Origin: Bolinopsis microptera
Taxonomy: Eukaryota > Ctenophora > Tentaculata > Lobata > Bolinopsidae
DNA: 64,000 bases
Reading direction: 5' to 3'
Assembly (NCBI RefSeq): GCF_026151205.1
Contig: NC_087082.1
Coordinates: forward strand, 8,067,908 to 8,131,907
The notes under the pieces were generated by a model. The model was not told the DNA's origin. It made no database searches and worked only from the letters and a program-made list of their open reading frames with translations. A program made the position numbers and the translations under genes. This document shows, piece by piece, positions 45,646 to 54,780 of the stretch. How positions within the stretch are numbered: the stretch's first letter is position 1; each line of letters begins with the position of its first letter.

Positions 45646-45855
45646 CCAATGTGGTTATATTATTATGACGTTAATCATTTAACCTAGTTTATCCCACCAC
45701 CCCTACCCTACTAGACTTTAACGCATTCATCACAAACTCGTTCCTTTATTCAGTTCTTAGATGAAAGTACTGTTTACTGATCCAGGTGCACGATAAACTC
45801 ATTGTTCAACTAGCTCACTGTCTATTGCATGGAAGCTAAATTCTTAGAAGTTAAA

Positions 45856-46600
45856 ATTTATCACAGATCATAGTAACAGCAGTGGCGTAACGTTGCCTGT
45901 TGGCGCCCCCCTGCACAGCGTGGTCAGCAGGGCCCTTCGTTACGCCACTGAGTAACAGAGTGAAGTGTAGCACAGTTTACCTACCATACTATAAATTATA
46001 TCTTGATGCAAGCTAGTAAGGTATCTTGATGCAAGCAAACTACAGTGAAATTCTTTTTTTTTTTTTTTGGACTACCTTATTTAACTTGAACGGTGACAAA
46101 TTTTAATTTGATTTAAATTTATCACAGATCATAGTAACAGAGTGAAGTGTAGTACAGTTTACCTACCATACTATAAGTTATATCTTGATGCAAGCTAGTA
46201 AGGTATCTTGATGCAAGCAAACTACAGTGAAATTCTTTTTTTGGACTGCCTTATTTAACTTGAACGGTGACAAATTTTATTTTAATTTAAATTTATCATA
46301 GATCATAGTAACAGAGTGAAGTGTAGCACAGTTTACCTATCATACTATCTTGATGCAAGCTAGTAAGGTATCTTGATGCAAGCAAACTACAGTGAAATTG
46401 TTTTTTTTTTTTTGTTTTTTTTTTTTGGACTGCCTTATTTAACTTGAACGGTGACAAATTTTATTTTAATTTAAATTTATCACAGATCATAGTAACAGAG
46501 TGAAGTGTAGCACAGTTTACCTACCATACTATCTTGATGCAAGCTAGTAAGGTATCTTGATGCAAGCAAACTACAGTGAAATTCTTTTTTGGACTGGATA
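45856..46600. repeat. Four copies of an approximately 180 bp tandem repeat
   Basis: The unit has core TTATCACAGATCATAGTAAC, AGAGTGAAGTGTAGCACAG, TATCTTGATGCAAGCTAGTA and a T tract of 7-25 followed by TGGACTGCCTTATTTAACTT. Copies begin near 45856, 46118, 46289 and 46471. The first carries a 71 bp insertion, and copies 3 and 4 share a small deletion after CATACTAT. Confidence 0.9.
45880..45950. mobile_element. 71 bp hAT-like mini-element with 8 bp target duplication
   Basis: CAGTGGCGTAACG at 45880 is the perfect reverse complement of CGTTACGCCACTG ending at 45950. AGTAACAG flanks both sides (45872-45879 and 45951-45958). The same site is empty, with one AGTAACAG, in the neighbouring repeat copies at 46118, 46289 and 46471. 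Confidence 0.95.
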
Positions 46601-46761
46601 CAACTAAGTAGAAAAGGAGGAATGTTGAGCCCAAATGAAATGAGCACAGGCGTCCTTATATAGCTGCACCACTTCCAGTTCACTAACATTCAGTTCTCTT
46701 TAAGTTTAAGTTCTTTGTTTAAGACTCTGGGACGATATTTAACCATGAGAAGGGTGGGTGT

Positions 46762-47155
46762 CATTATTAATGACGGTTTTATCATTAGTAATGACGTTTT
46801 ATCATTATTAAGGACGGGTGTCAATATTAATGAAAGGTGTCATTATTAATGACGGGTGTCATTATTAATAATGACGGTTTTAGCATTATTAATGACGGGT
46901 GTCATTATTAATAATGACAGTTTTATCATTATTAATGACGGGTGTCATTATTAATGACGGGTGTCATTATTAGTAATGACGGTTTTTATCATTATTAATG
47001 ACGGGTGTCATTATTAATGACGGGTGTCATTATTAAGTCATTATTAATAATGACTGGTGTCATTATTAATGACGGGTGTCATTATTAATGACGGGTGTCA
47101 TTATTAATGACGGGTGTCATTATTAATGACGGGTATCATTATTAATGATATAGGG
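46762..47155. repeat. TCATTATTAATGACGGGTG minisatellite, left block
   Basis: About 20 units mixing TCATTATTAATGACGGGTG (19 bp) and TAATGACGGTTTTATCATTA. Each unit contains the palindrome CATTATTAATG or ATTATTAATAAT. The same array resumes at 48352. Confidence 0.92.
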
Positions 47156-47353
47156 GTCATTGAAAATGTCATCTAGTCGGACAGAGATTATCCTCGAGAT
47201 TCATCACTTTCTGATTTAGCATTCATAACCAGTAGTTAGCGCATCGATGATTTTTTGCTTTCAGATGATAGCTGGTACTCTTATACATTTTATTGTTTAA
47301 CTCGATTACTTCTTCTCAAGAGCGAAGGAATGCTCATCACTCCTTAACATGCT

Positions 47354-47575
47354 TCTCACGATGCTCTTGATCTAGGAAGAATGCACTTTTGCTGCGGTGT
47401 GTCACACTCCATATGAGTAAATCTCAAGGTGTTATAGATCTAGGGAGAATGTACTTTTACTACTTTACCATGTTGTGTCACACTCCACATGAACAAATCT
47501 CAAGATGCTCTTGATCTAGGAAGAATGTACTTTTGTTGCAGAGTGTCATACTCCATATAAATTTTTCATTTTGGC
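47354..47575. repeat. Three copies of an approximately 80 bp repeat
   Basis: Core words GATGCTCTTGATCTAGGAAG, AATGTACTTTTG and GTGTCACACTCCACATGA. Copies differ by about 10-15 percent by eye. Confidence 0.85.
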
Positions 47576-47623
47576 TACACTTTCTTAATTTTGTATCTTA
47601 TCATCTATCAGCCAATTAGTATC

Positions 47624-47958
47624 ATGGATAACTGTGGTATAGTCATAAAATGTGGAGCCAGCCGTTTCCCGGTAAGAGTAAGAGAGGAAACAATACATGT
47701 TTGCTACTGCGAATGGATGTTACTACTCAACCCCGAGGAGCACAGCCTCCTGTATAGAGAAATCGCAGTAAGTTTAAACACCGAAAAACTTAACCTCTCT
47801 CATTTACTTAAAGTTAACCTCTGATAGTCGCGATTCTATATTTTACTCATCATTAAATTTTTATTTTTATTTATTTTATTTTTTTTTTTTTTTTTTTTCA
47901 GGGGGCACAGATAATTTGCAGAAACAAGAAAGAGACGCTGATGACCAATTTAGTATAG
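47624..47958 (+). CDS. Possible two-exon micro-gene
   Basis: Exon 1 (47624-47767, MDNCGIVIKCGASRFPVRVR to LLYREIA) ends at a consensus donor GTAAGT in phase 0. A run of T then CAG at 47870-47901 offers a strong acceptor, and exon 2 (47902-47958) reads GAQIICRNKKETLMTNLV to TAG, giving 66 residues. No family recognised. Exon 2 overlaps the antisense tail of the zinc-finger paralogue, and the T run could instead be the poly(A) tail of a minus-strand retrocopy, so the second exon is uncertain. Confidence 0.35.
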
Positions 47959-48299
47959 CCTTTTCCTTTCAACCCAAGCTTCTTTATGGTACCAAGATTC
48001 TTGATCAAACTCATTTTACAGAGAAAAAGAAAAATAGAACACACACTAGCTGGTACATCAAAGTTAAAACTACCTTGCTGAGATTCTTCAGATACTATTG
48101 TATCAGCATCTGAGTGTACGGAATCAGAACTATCCAATTTGACATCAGCTGCATCTGAATTAGCTTTTGACAGTGGTTGCAGAATGATAGAACTTTCATC
48201 CGACTCTCGGTTCTCTCGATGATACCTACTAATGTGTGAATACAGACTATATTTATTGGCATAAGACTTGTCACAGAATGAGCAGGTTACAGAACTCAT
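47898..48299 (-). pseudogene. Diverged, shortened paralogue of the C2H2 zinc-finger gene
   Basis: 133 residues. Residues 1-75 or so align with the 43112 protein (CSFCDKSYANKYSLYSHIS, SRYHRENRES, SDADTIVSEES). After SEESQQ the frame loses all similarity and becomes hydrophobic. CAGCAAG|GTAGTTTT there could be a splice donor, or it may mark a breakpoint. On the minus strand the ORF runs into about 25 A residues at 47898, as a retroposed mRNA would. The acidic duplication and helical C-terminus of the full-length paralogue are missing. It is either a broken copy or the first exon of a spliced gene. Confidence 0.55.
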
Positions 48300-48351
48300 A
48301 ATTGCAGTGCAAACGTTTTAGAATGTTACGCAACAGCTATTATATAGCGAT

Positions 48352-48566
48352 AGACGGTTTTTATCATTATTAATGACGGGTGTCATTATTAATGACGGGT
48401 GTCATTATTAATAATGACGGTTTTATCATTATTAATGACGGGTATCATTATTAATGATAGGTTTCAATATTAATAATGATGGTTTTATCATTATTAATGA
48501 CGGGTGTCATTATTAATAATGACGGTTTTAGCATTATTAATGACGGTTTTAGCATTATTAATGACG
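48352..48566. repeat. TCATTATTAATGACGGGTG minisatellite, right block
   Basis: Same units and same orientation as 46762-47155. The block between the two arrays (47156-48351) contains the three-copy 80 bp repeat and the zinc-finger paralogue. Confidence 0.92.
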
Positions 48567-48930
48567 GGAGTCATAAATAATTCAAATGTTGTTTAAATGT
48601 TGCTTAATACCGTAAAATGTTAATTAAATGTTACTCAAACGTTACTTAACTGTTGTTCAAATACGACTTAAATATTGCTAAATATCGTTAAATGTTGATG
48701 AATATTGAAAAATGTTGCTAGATATTTGGTCATGTAGTATAAAACGCGCATTGGTATAGCACGTGATTAATAAGGCCAAATTTATACTTCTTAACATATT
48801 ATCGATCCTTAGACATCATACTATTGTGTCCAATTAGCGGTTATGTCTCTAAACTGTCTGTCTGTATTATTTATTTATTTATTATGCGATACACAGTGTT
48901 TTATTTATATTTAAACGACATTATACAGTA
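48567..48930. other. Non-coding AT-rich stretch
   Basis: Degenerate AAATGTTGCTTAAATATTG-type words at about 48590-48730. No gene seen. Confidence 0.4.
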
Positions 48931-48976
48931 AGGCGAGTCACGCGGCCGTTTCCCTACGTCAGCTGACCTCTGGCTC

Positions 48977-48983
48977 TATATAA
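48977..48983 (+). promoter_or_regulatory. TATA box of promoter-like unit 1
   Basis: TATATAA preceded by TACGTCAGCTGACCTCTG (CRE-like half site plus CAGCTG E-box) about 15-30 bp upstream. A CCAAT box is downstream at 49032-49036. Identical layouts occur at 49264-49270 and, with slight changes, at 49194-49200. Confidence 0.45.
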
Positions 48984-49263
48984 GTCAACATTACACATCA
49001 AGTTATAAGCAATCCACGTGATCAACTTTAACCAATCAGAAGACATACAGCCGCGTGATATGACGCTGAAAACCAATCAAATGGTCATATTTTGCCGGAC
49101 TGCTGCATAATCACAATTACGAGTGTACTTATGACATTCAAAGTTATCGCGAAAGTCACGTGATTGTTTCCTACATCAGCTGACCTCTGACTCTATATAA
49201 ACCGACATTACACAGCAAGGCGAGTCACGCGACCGTTTCCCTACGTCAGCTGACCTCTGGCTC

Positions 49264-49270
49264 TATATAA
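49264..49270 (+). promoter_or_regulatory. TATA box of promoter-like unit 3
   Basis: TATATAA with CTACGTCAGCTGACCTCTG just upstream, and CCAAT boxes at 49319-49323 and 49360-49364. The mirror copy is on the minus strand near 41064. No ORF follows immediately, so the transcript (if any) is unknown. Confidence 0.45.
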
Positions 49271-49442
49271 ATCAACATTACACATCAAGTTATAAGCAAT
49301 CCACGTGATCAACTTTAACCAATCAGAAGACATACAGCCGCGTGATATGACGCTGAAAACCAATCAAATGGTCATATTTTGACTCATGTGACAACTGTGC
49401 AGAATAAATAGGATATCGATATTGTACAGCACCCAGATCACT

Positions 49443-49861
49443 ACTGCCCTCTCGCTTGCAGTCATACAGTAGCGCGCGACCGCGCCGAAGGCGGCACGGG
49501 AAACAAGCGCGTCACGCGCAGTATTATAGTATTAGTACGCGTAGACTCATGGCTAGGTGAAACATATGACAGCTTGGAGGACTTCGCCGCTTCGACGAGC
49601 CGCGCGAACTAGCATTCTTGCTTCACAGAGCAACGATCTCGATGGGTTGACATCGTCAACCAAATGACAGCTAGTGAGCTAGCCGTAAAACGCCAACTTA
49701 GTGCAGAATCAAGGAAGTTATAAAAATATTTCATACGTATCTGGTATCAAATTTGATATAATATTTATAATATAATCTCCCCCAGGTGGCAGGTAAGAAT
49801 GAGTATAATTATAAACTTGGTATCCGTATATTCAGTCAGTGATCGAAATGCAACGTGTGTT
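49443..49861. repeat. Segment related to 40240-40412
   Basis: 49577-49665 (GGAGGACTTCGCCGCTTCGA, ACTAGCATTCTTGCTT, AGAGCAACGATCTCGATGGG) is the reverse complement of about 40250-40395, extending the mirror symmetry of the two arms. It is GC-rich at 49485-49520. Confidence 0.7.
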
Positions 49862-49959
49862 TTACTGGCAACTGGGCGGCGCTCAGCTTGTCATTCCGCC
49901 GATATCTCTAGACTCGGTTTATTATGTTTATAAACATTATAGCCTGGGTCCCCAGGTAA
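49862..49959 (+). mobile_element. Mini-element, copy 3 of 5
   Basis: TTACTGGCAACTGGGCGGCG to GCCTGGGTCCCCAGGTAA; it also contains TCATTCCGCC and ACATTATAGCC. Confidence 0.8.
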
Positions 49960-50129
49960 ACATCAAGCAATGCCCATGCCCGATGGGTACTCAGTAACAC
50001 TAACTGAGATTAGACATGAAAGCCAACGTATAGTAGTATATATATTATGATATAATTAGTATGTGTACTTATAGTGCTACTGACTTGACACACGTTACCT
50101 GGGGATCGAAGTCCGGAGTAGGCTATAAT

Positions 50130-50358
50130 TTGCAGAATAATCCGCAGAGTTAAACTTAAAGTTGCAAAATTTTATTCGGCCCAAAATGAGACTATTCTGG
50201 AGATTTTGAGATAACTCAAAATCTATGTTGTCTCAAATTTCCCCCTGGGGGAAAATTTATTTTTACGAGTGACACTGACGAGGCGAACATTTTGCAAAAA
50301 CCGGAAGTCTTTATCTCTTACTTTCGAAGTTAGGCCCCAGCCGGTAAGGTTTCCTGGG
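50130..50358 (+). mobile_element. Second copy of the LINE-B-nested MITE (truncated)
   Basis: Matches the reverse complement of 7750-7945: AATCCGCAGAGTTAA, TCTGGAGATTTTGAGATAAC, AAAACCGGAAGTC, CCAGCCGGTAAGGTTTCCTG. The left half present in the 7.75 kb copy is absent. Confidence 0.85.
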
Positions 50359-50452
50359 TAGTTTAATTTACGCTTTTTTATGTTTTAATTAAGCATTTAG
50401 AATATCAATAATTTAACTTCAACTGCTTTGAGTTTGTCGTTTGTACTTGTAG

Positions 50453-51352
50453 GTTTATAACCTACCAACAACCAAAAAAAGTGCCGAGTTGGACTCGTCG
50501 ACGGTTTTGGTATACCTCGGGATTATAACGACGGGTTTATTAACGACCGGTTAAAATATGGTTCGGGAAAAATATGGCGAAATTGCTCAAAACCCACCAC
50601 ATTTTCCCGGTCGCCATTTTACCGGTGTCCAACCTTTCAATTTTAGATTCAAAAATTTTGTCTCAGATGTAAATTTCCTTATTAGAGATAAGCAGGTTCA
50701 GAAATTTTCGCATTGCTAAAACTTGTGAAACAAGTCGAATTATCAATAATTGTTGCAAGTAGACTCTAGCAAATTCGTTGTTTTGAATTAGCATTACATG
50801 TTTACGTGTATCAAATAACCATTATGACTCAATTTGTAGAAAATCTTCGAAAGAATGCATCGTTCACATTGTTTAGAATTATGAATAAATGACTGATGAA
50901 ACTGATTCATGTTATTGACCGTTTTAATTAATTCGAGTTTTAATTTAACTGTTACTTTTTACTTTGAGTCCTATTTCATTATTATATGTAGAGATAGTCA
51001 ATACCTAAGAAATTAAAAATTGGCCTATTTAAATCAACTTTGACAATAAGGATATATGACAAGAATTGGGCAAAAAGGTGAATTTTTTGCAATTTTAGCC
51101 AAATGAAGTCGAAAAACCTACAACAAGTGTCCCAATAGTCTTCTTTAGTGAATATAAGACAACCATTAAAATATGAGCACCCATACCCCTTGGGAACCCT
51201 AAAAGCTGAGTCGGCGGGTTTATTAACGACCGGTGAAAATGTGGTTCGGGAAAAATATGGCGAAATTACCCTAAACTCGCCACTTTATCCCGGTCATAAT
51301 AATCCCGAGTAAGGTATTTGGATTTTGGAACAAATATTTTACGAGTATCACC
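50453..51352. mobile_element. Half copy of the 40.5 kb foldback, split by a nested element
   Basis: 50453-50515 (TTTATAACCTACC, GAGTTGGACTCGTCGACGGT) and 51310-51352 (GGAACAAATATTTTACGAGT, ATCACCCGTTAAC) reproduce one arm of 40529-40826, separated by the 50516-51309 element. Confidence 0.75.
50516..51309. mobile_element. 794 bp nested element with CTCGGGATTAT ends
   Basis: CTCGGGATTAT starts it and ATAATCCCGAG ends it. Just inside are direct repeats of about 63 bp (50531-50594 and 51216-51278: GGGTTTATTAACGACCGGT, TGGTTCGGGAAAAATATGGC). No ORF. No target duplication is evident. Confidence 0.7.
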
Positions 51353-51470
51353 CGTTAACAACTGCTATGCATATTGTTTTTGGTTTTTTAAATGGAACCG
51401 ACTGATCGAAATTTCAATCTCATGGAGTCATGGTGCTAGAGGTTTGAGTTTTGGTATAACTATAAGTATA

Positions 51471-51553
51471 TTACTGGGCCGCGCTCAGCCTGTCATTCCG
51501 CCAAATCTTTATTATTATGTTAATGAACATAATAGCCTGGGGTCCTCAGGTAA
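51471..51553 (+). mobile_element. Mini-element, copy 4 of 5
   Basis: TTACTGGGCCGCGCTCAGCC to GGGGTCCTCAGGTAA, 83 bp, probably the most typical copy. Confidence 0.85.
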
Positions 51554-51556
51554 TAA

Positions 51557-51590
51557 GTATAAAGTTACATTTTAAAATGTAACTTTATAC
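51557..51590. repeat. 34 nt perfect palindrome
   Basis: GTATAAAGTTACATTTT is followed directly by its exact reverse complement with no spacer, four bases after mini-element copy 4. Confidence 0.95.
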
Positions 51591-51753
51591 CAACAAATAA
51601 AAAAACAAGATGCACCTTAGAAATTAATTTTAATTCTGAAAGTCAAATTCAACAAAAAGAAAATATCATGTTGATCATTTTTATTTACTAAAAATCATTC
51701 CAACCGCCGCGCTCAGTTAATAAATTCAAATAACAAATTCATGCTAAGCAATA

Positions 51754-52134
51754 TCACAAATTTCTTTTGCCTCTGTTGGTATAGTTTGATAGATTATAGG
51801 ACCTGATAGAAAGTTTACCACTAGTCTTGTTCCTGGGTTTAACGCTACTAGTCCAGCCCCCCTGCCTGAACATCTCCGTGGGCTTCCTAACTGAATACAC
51901 GTTGTGTCGGTATCGTGGCTGATTTACGGCCGTGTCCACAACTGCAACATTCTGATCCTCAGTGTTGTTAACTGACAAACTGACCGACTGCACTCGACTA
52001 ATAGCTGACTTTGCTGACTTTCCCTGATTGTCGACTGCTGTCTTGTCGGGGGGTTGTGTGTTGCGTAAGAAGTTAAGGTAAGAGGAGTGAGATTTTTTCC
52101 ACGCAGAGATCTTTTGAGAGTTGTCGCAAGCCAT
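51754..52134 (-). CDS. Hypothetical basic protein, 126 aa
   Basis: Starts MACDNSQKISAWKKSHSSYL and ends YTNRGKRNL. No signal peptide or membrane segment. Ser/Asn/Lys/Arg-rich with a conserved-looking core PRYRHNVYSVRKPTEMFRQG. The length, normal composition and well-placed ATG favour a real small gene or exon, but I do not recognise the family. It stands alone between mini-element copies 4 and 5. Confidence 0.5.
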   Translation of the reverse strand: MACDNSQKISAWKKSHSSYLNFLRNTQPPDKTAVDNQGKSAKSAISRVQSVSLSVNNTEDQNVAVVDTAVNQPRYRHNVYSVRKPTEMFRQGGWTSSVKPRNKTSGKLSIRSYNLSNYTNRGKRNL

Positions 52135-52450
52135 AATTAAAAGTCCCTGCTGTTAATTCAAGATGCACATCTTAGTAGTTTCCTGATTAAAATGGTATTC
52201 TTCTAAGTTATAACCCCGAGGAATTGCATAAGATATTAGGCGATCACCTTCAACATTCAAACTTTTAAACCCCCTCTCTGTAAGTATAATCAGATTTAAA
52301 CATATCTTATCGGTCATAATTATCACGGACATTACTTTCACGCTGTAGACCTTAAGTGTGAATAATTAAGTCCGTGAAAATAATGTATGTGGCATGGGGC
52401 AATTGAAAAGTCGTTCGATTCTTCAATTTATTATTAGGTGCCTGTTAGTG

Positions 52451-52587
52451 TTACCTGGGGACCCCAGGCTATCATGTTCATAAATAGAGATTCGGCGGAA
52501 TAAATAGAGATTTGGCGGAATCAATAGAGATTCGGCGGAATCAATAGAGATTCAGCGGAATTTGACAGGCTGAGCGCCGCCCAGTAA
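52451..52587 (-). mobile_element. Mini-element, copy 5 of 5, internally expanded
   Basis: TTACCTGGGGACCCCAGGCT to GAGCGCCGCCCAGTAA, inverted relative to copies 1, 3 and 4. The core AATAGAGATTCGGCGGAAT is tandemly repeated four times. Confidence 0.88.
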
Positions 52588-54701
52588 CTGTAAGGTGCCT
52601 GGTGCATTTTCAATAAGTAATATCAGTATCACCAGATCCCAGTTCAATTTGTTACGGAGTATTATATTAACAGAAAGCGATATATTTGACTCGTAGTCCG
52701 ATAGTTTCACTGCATCCTTATATAGTAATTATACTTTACCGGACTTTATTTAAACGGACAATAATTGGACGCTGGATCGAGGCCCTATAGCATTTATTTT
52801 AATTTTCGTTCTAATAAAGTCTGTCCGTTTACGATCTGTCAAAAATGGATTTTGGACTCCAAGTCGAAAACCATTGAAATTCTTTCCCAAAAAAGTATTT
52901 CAACTTATTGTCCAAAAAATGCCCAAAACGATGCTCAAAAAGATGACAAAATTTCAGATTTTTAATAATTTTGAATGCCTGTCACGTTGGGTGCCCAGGT
53001 AACACTGTAACAGCCAGGTAACAAGTAAAGATAAAAGCAAGGTCCAGATACAAGAAAAGTACAAGGTTGTTCTCTTACTGAAACTAATTATAACGATAAA
53101 AAGTCATCACACTCTGCTAGCATGTTTTGCCGCGTGTTGTGCCACATGCTTGTGCTGATATAATTTTATATGAAGCAACGCATAACCAGACGCGCAACAC
53201 AATCAGCTTATTTTTAAACCAACCACTGGGATCCAGTGAATGGACAATAATTTTTGTCAAGACGATTTCATTTTTCAATGGTCCCACATAATGATAGTGA
53301 AAGAGAGAGAGTGAACCCCGCCCCATCCCCCCCCCTCCCACAGTGTTACTAAGCGCTACTAGAGTACTAAGTGAAATCCCGTGATTATTGAAACGTAAAT
53401 TTAAAAGCACTATCAATAACAATCCGTTATCTTAATAATTACTCCGTTTTGAGAAGGACATACAAACAGTTCAAGTAATTTTAAACAGGATATTTTTCTA
53501 ATGTGATAGATACAACATTTCACATGTATTGAGCTATAAAATCGCAAAAAATATCAGTACCAAGCAAATATAGACACTGTCTTCAGAGTGCTAGAGAAAT
53601 TTGCTATTTGAGACAAATTATGTAAAATCATCACATTATACACTCAAACAATAATAAGAGCACACAAGATTTTAATGTACAAAATCAAGTACCAAATGAT
53701 CAAAAAACAAACGAAATGCAATCTCGAAACAAGCACTTTAACAGCTAGTGGACCCATATTATTTAGTAGAACTAACTTCTCAATCATTGCTAAACAGTGT
53801 AGCTTATGTGAACACGTGACATTGCATAAACACATGACATTGCATTAAACTTCACAATCATTTCAATTTCGAATATCAAATCACAAACGTTAAAGTCTCA
53901 TCTCAGACGTCAAACCTGAATTTTACAAGCTACAAGTAAAATGTTCGTTCACAAATTAAATCCTTTAAAATGAATCCGGGTAACACACATATTCCTGACT
54001 CATCACTTTCTAGTCACTCAAGTGTGTAGTATTACTAGTCAAACGTTTCATAAGAATTTAAGAGAAAGGATAACAAGCCATGTTAATTGTCTATCGCATT
54101 TATTAAAGTTTTTATTATCTTTTCAGTGAATTACTTCAAGGTAAACGTCACCATGATATGTTTCGATATTGTTCACTAGTTTACCTCTCAAACTAGGCCC
54201 ATGTACGCAGTACCAATATATAAGTAGTATAACTAAACATGGTGTTCTCCAATATTTAAAGGGTGACATGTGCTCAACAATAACCCCATCTTGAAGAAAA
54301 ATTAATATGCTAAATGAACAGGTTCTTAATTCAGTTTCGCCCTGAAATTTATAGAACAGCCTCAGGAGCACCATAGCACTTTACTTGCAAATTAATAGCG
54401 TTAAATCTGAGGCAAGTTATTAGCAAATGTTACAAAACAACAATCCATTAGATTTTTGGATACAAATAACGTCACCAATTTGGACATGTTCACCAAATTA
54501 GTCTTCGTTGAATGTACTACCTAAGACAGTATACTAGAGAATATTACCATCCAACAGTCAAACATCTGAATCTGAAAGGTAATACATTATTGGCTGTTTC
54601 ACAAAAAATTCATTTAATTAAGTTATTATCATGATGATAACAAGAAACAACAGTATTCGTAGTTCAAAGAAAGAAACACTCCTGAAAACTAGGATTCTCA
54701 C
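52588..54701. other. Mostly non-coding stretch
   Basis: No supported gene. Fragments of mini-element ends (GTGCCCAGGTAAC) occur near 52990. Short ORFs on both strands here have no recognisable content. Confidence 0.4.
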
Positions 54702-54780
54702 CTCTAGCTCGCTGTTGGAGGTGATCTCTTGAGGGACGTCTCCTGTTTGGAGGAGGCGCCGGCTTTGTAAATCTCGATGT
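54702..54780 (-). CDS. Probable internal exon of an unidentified gene
   Basis: On the minus strand the 79 bp block lies between the acceptor TATTTCATTGCAG and the donor GTGAGAAT. It is clearly more GC-rich than its surroundings. Two frames are fully open (LLQTGDVPQEITSNSELE, or FTKPAPPPNRRRPSRDHLQQ); the third reads IEIYKAGASSKQETSLKRSP and stops just before the donor. The partner exons were not found, so frame and product are unknown. Confidence 0.45.

Larger units (their letters stand above)
48931..49442 (+). repeat. Right arm of the long inverted repeat, with duplicated promoter-like units
   Basis: 49156-49442 mirrors 40885-41175 almost perfectly. An extra copy of about 165 bp of the same unit is at 48931-49094, joined by CCGGACTGCTGCATAATCAC (49095 on), which also occurs outside the left arm. 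This arm has therefore undergone a duplication and a deletion relative to the left one. Confidence 0.88.
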
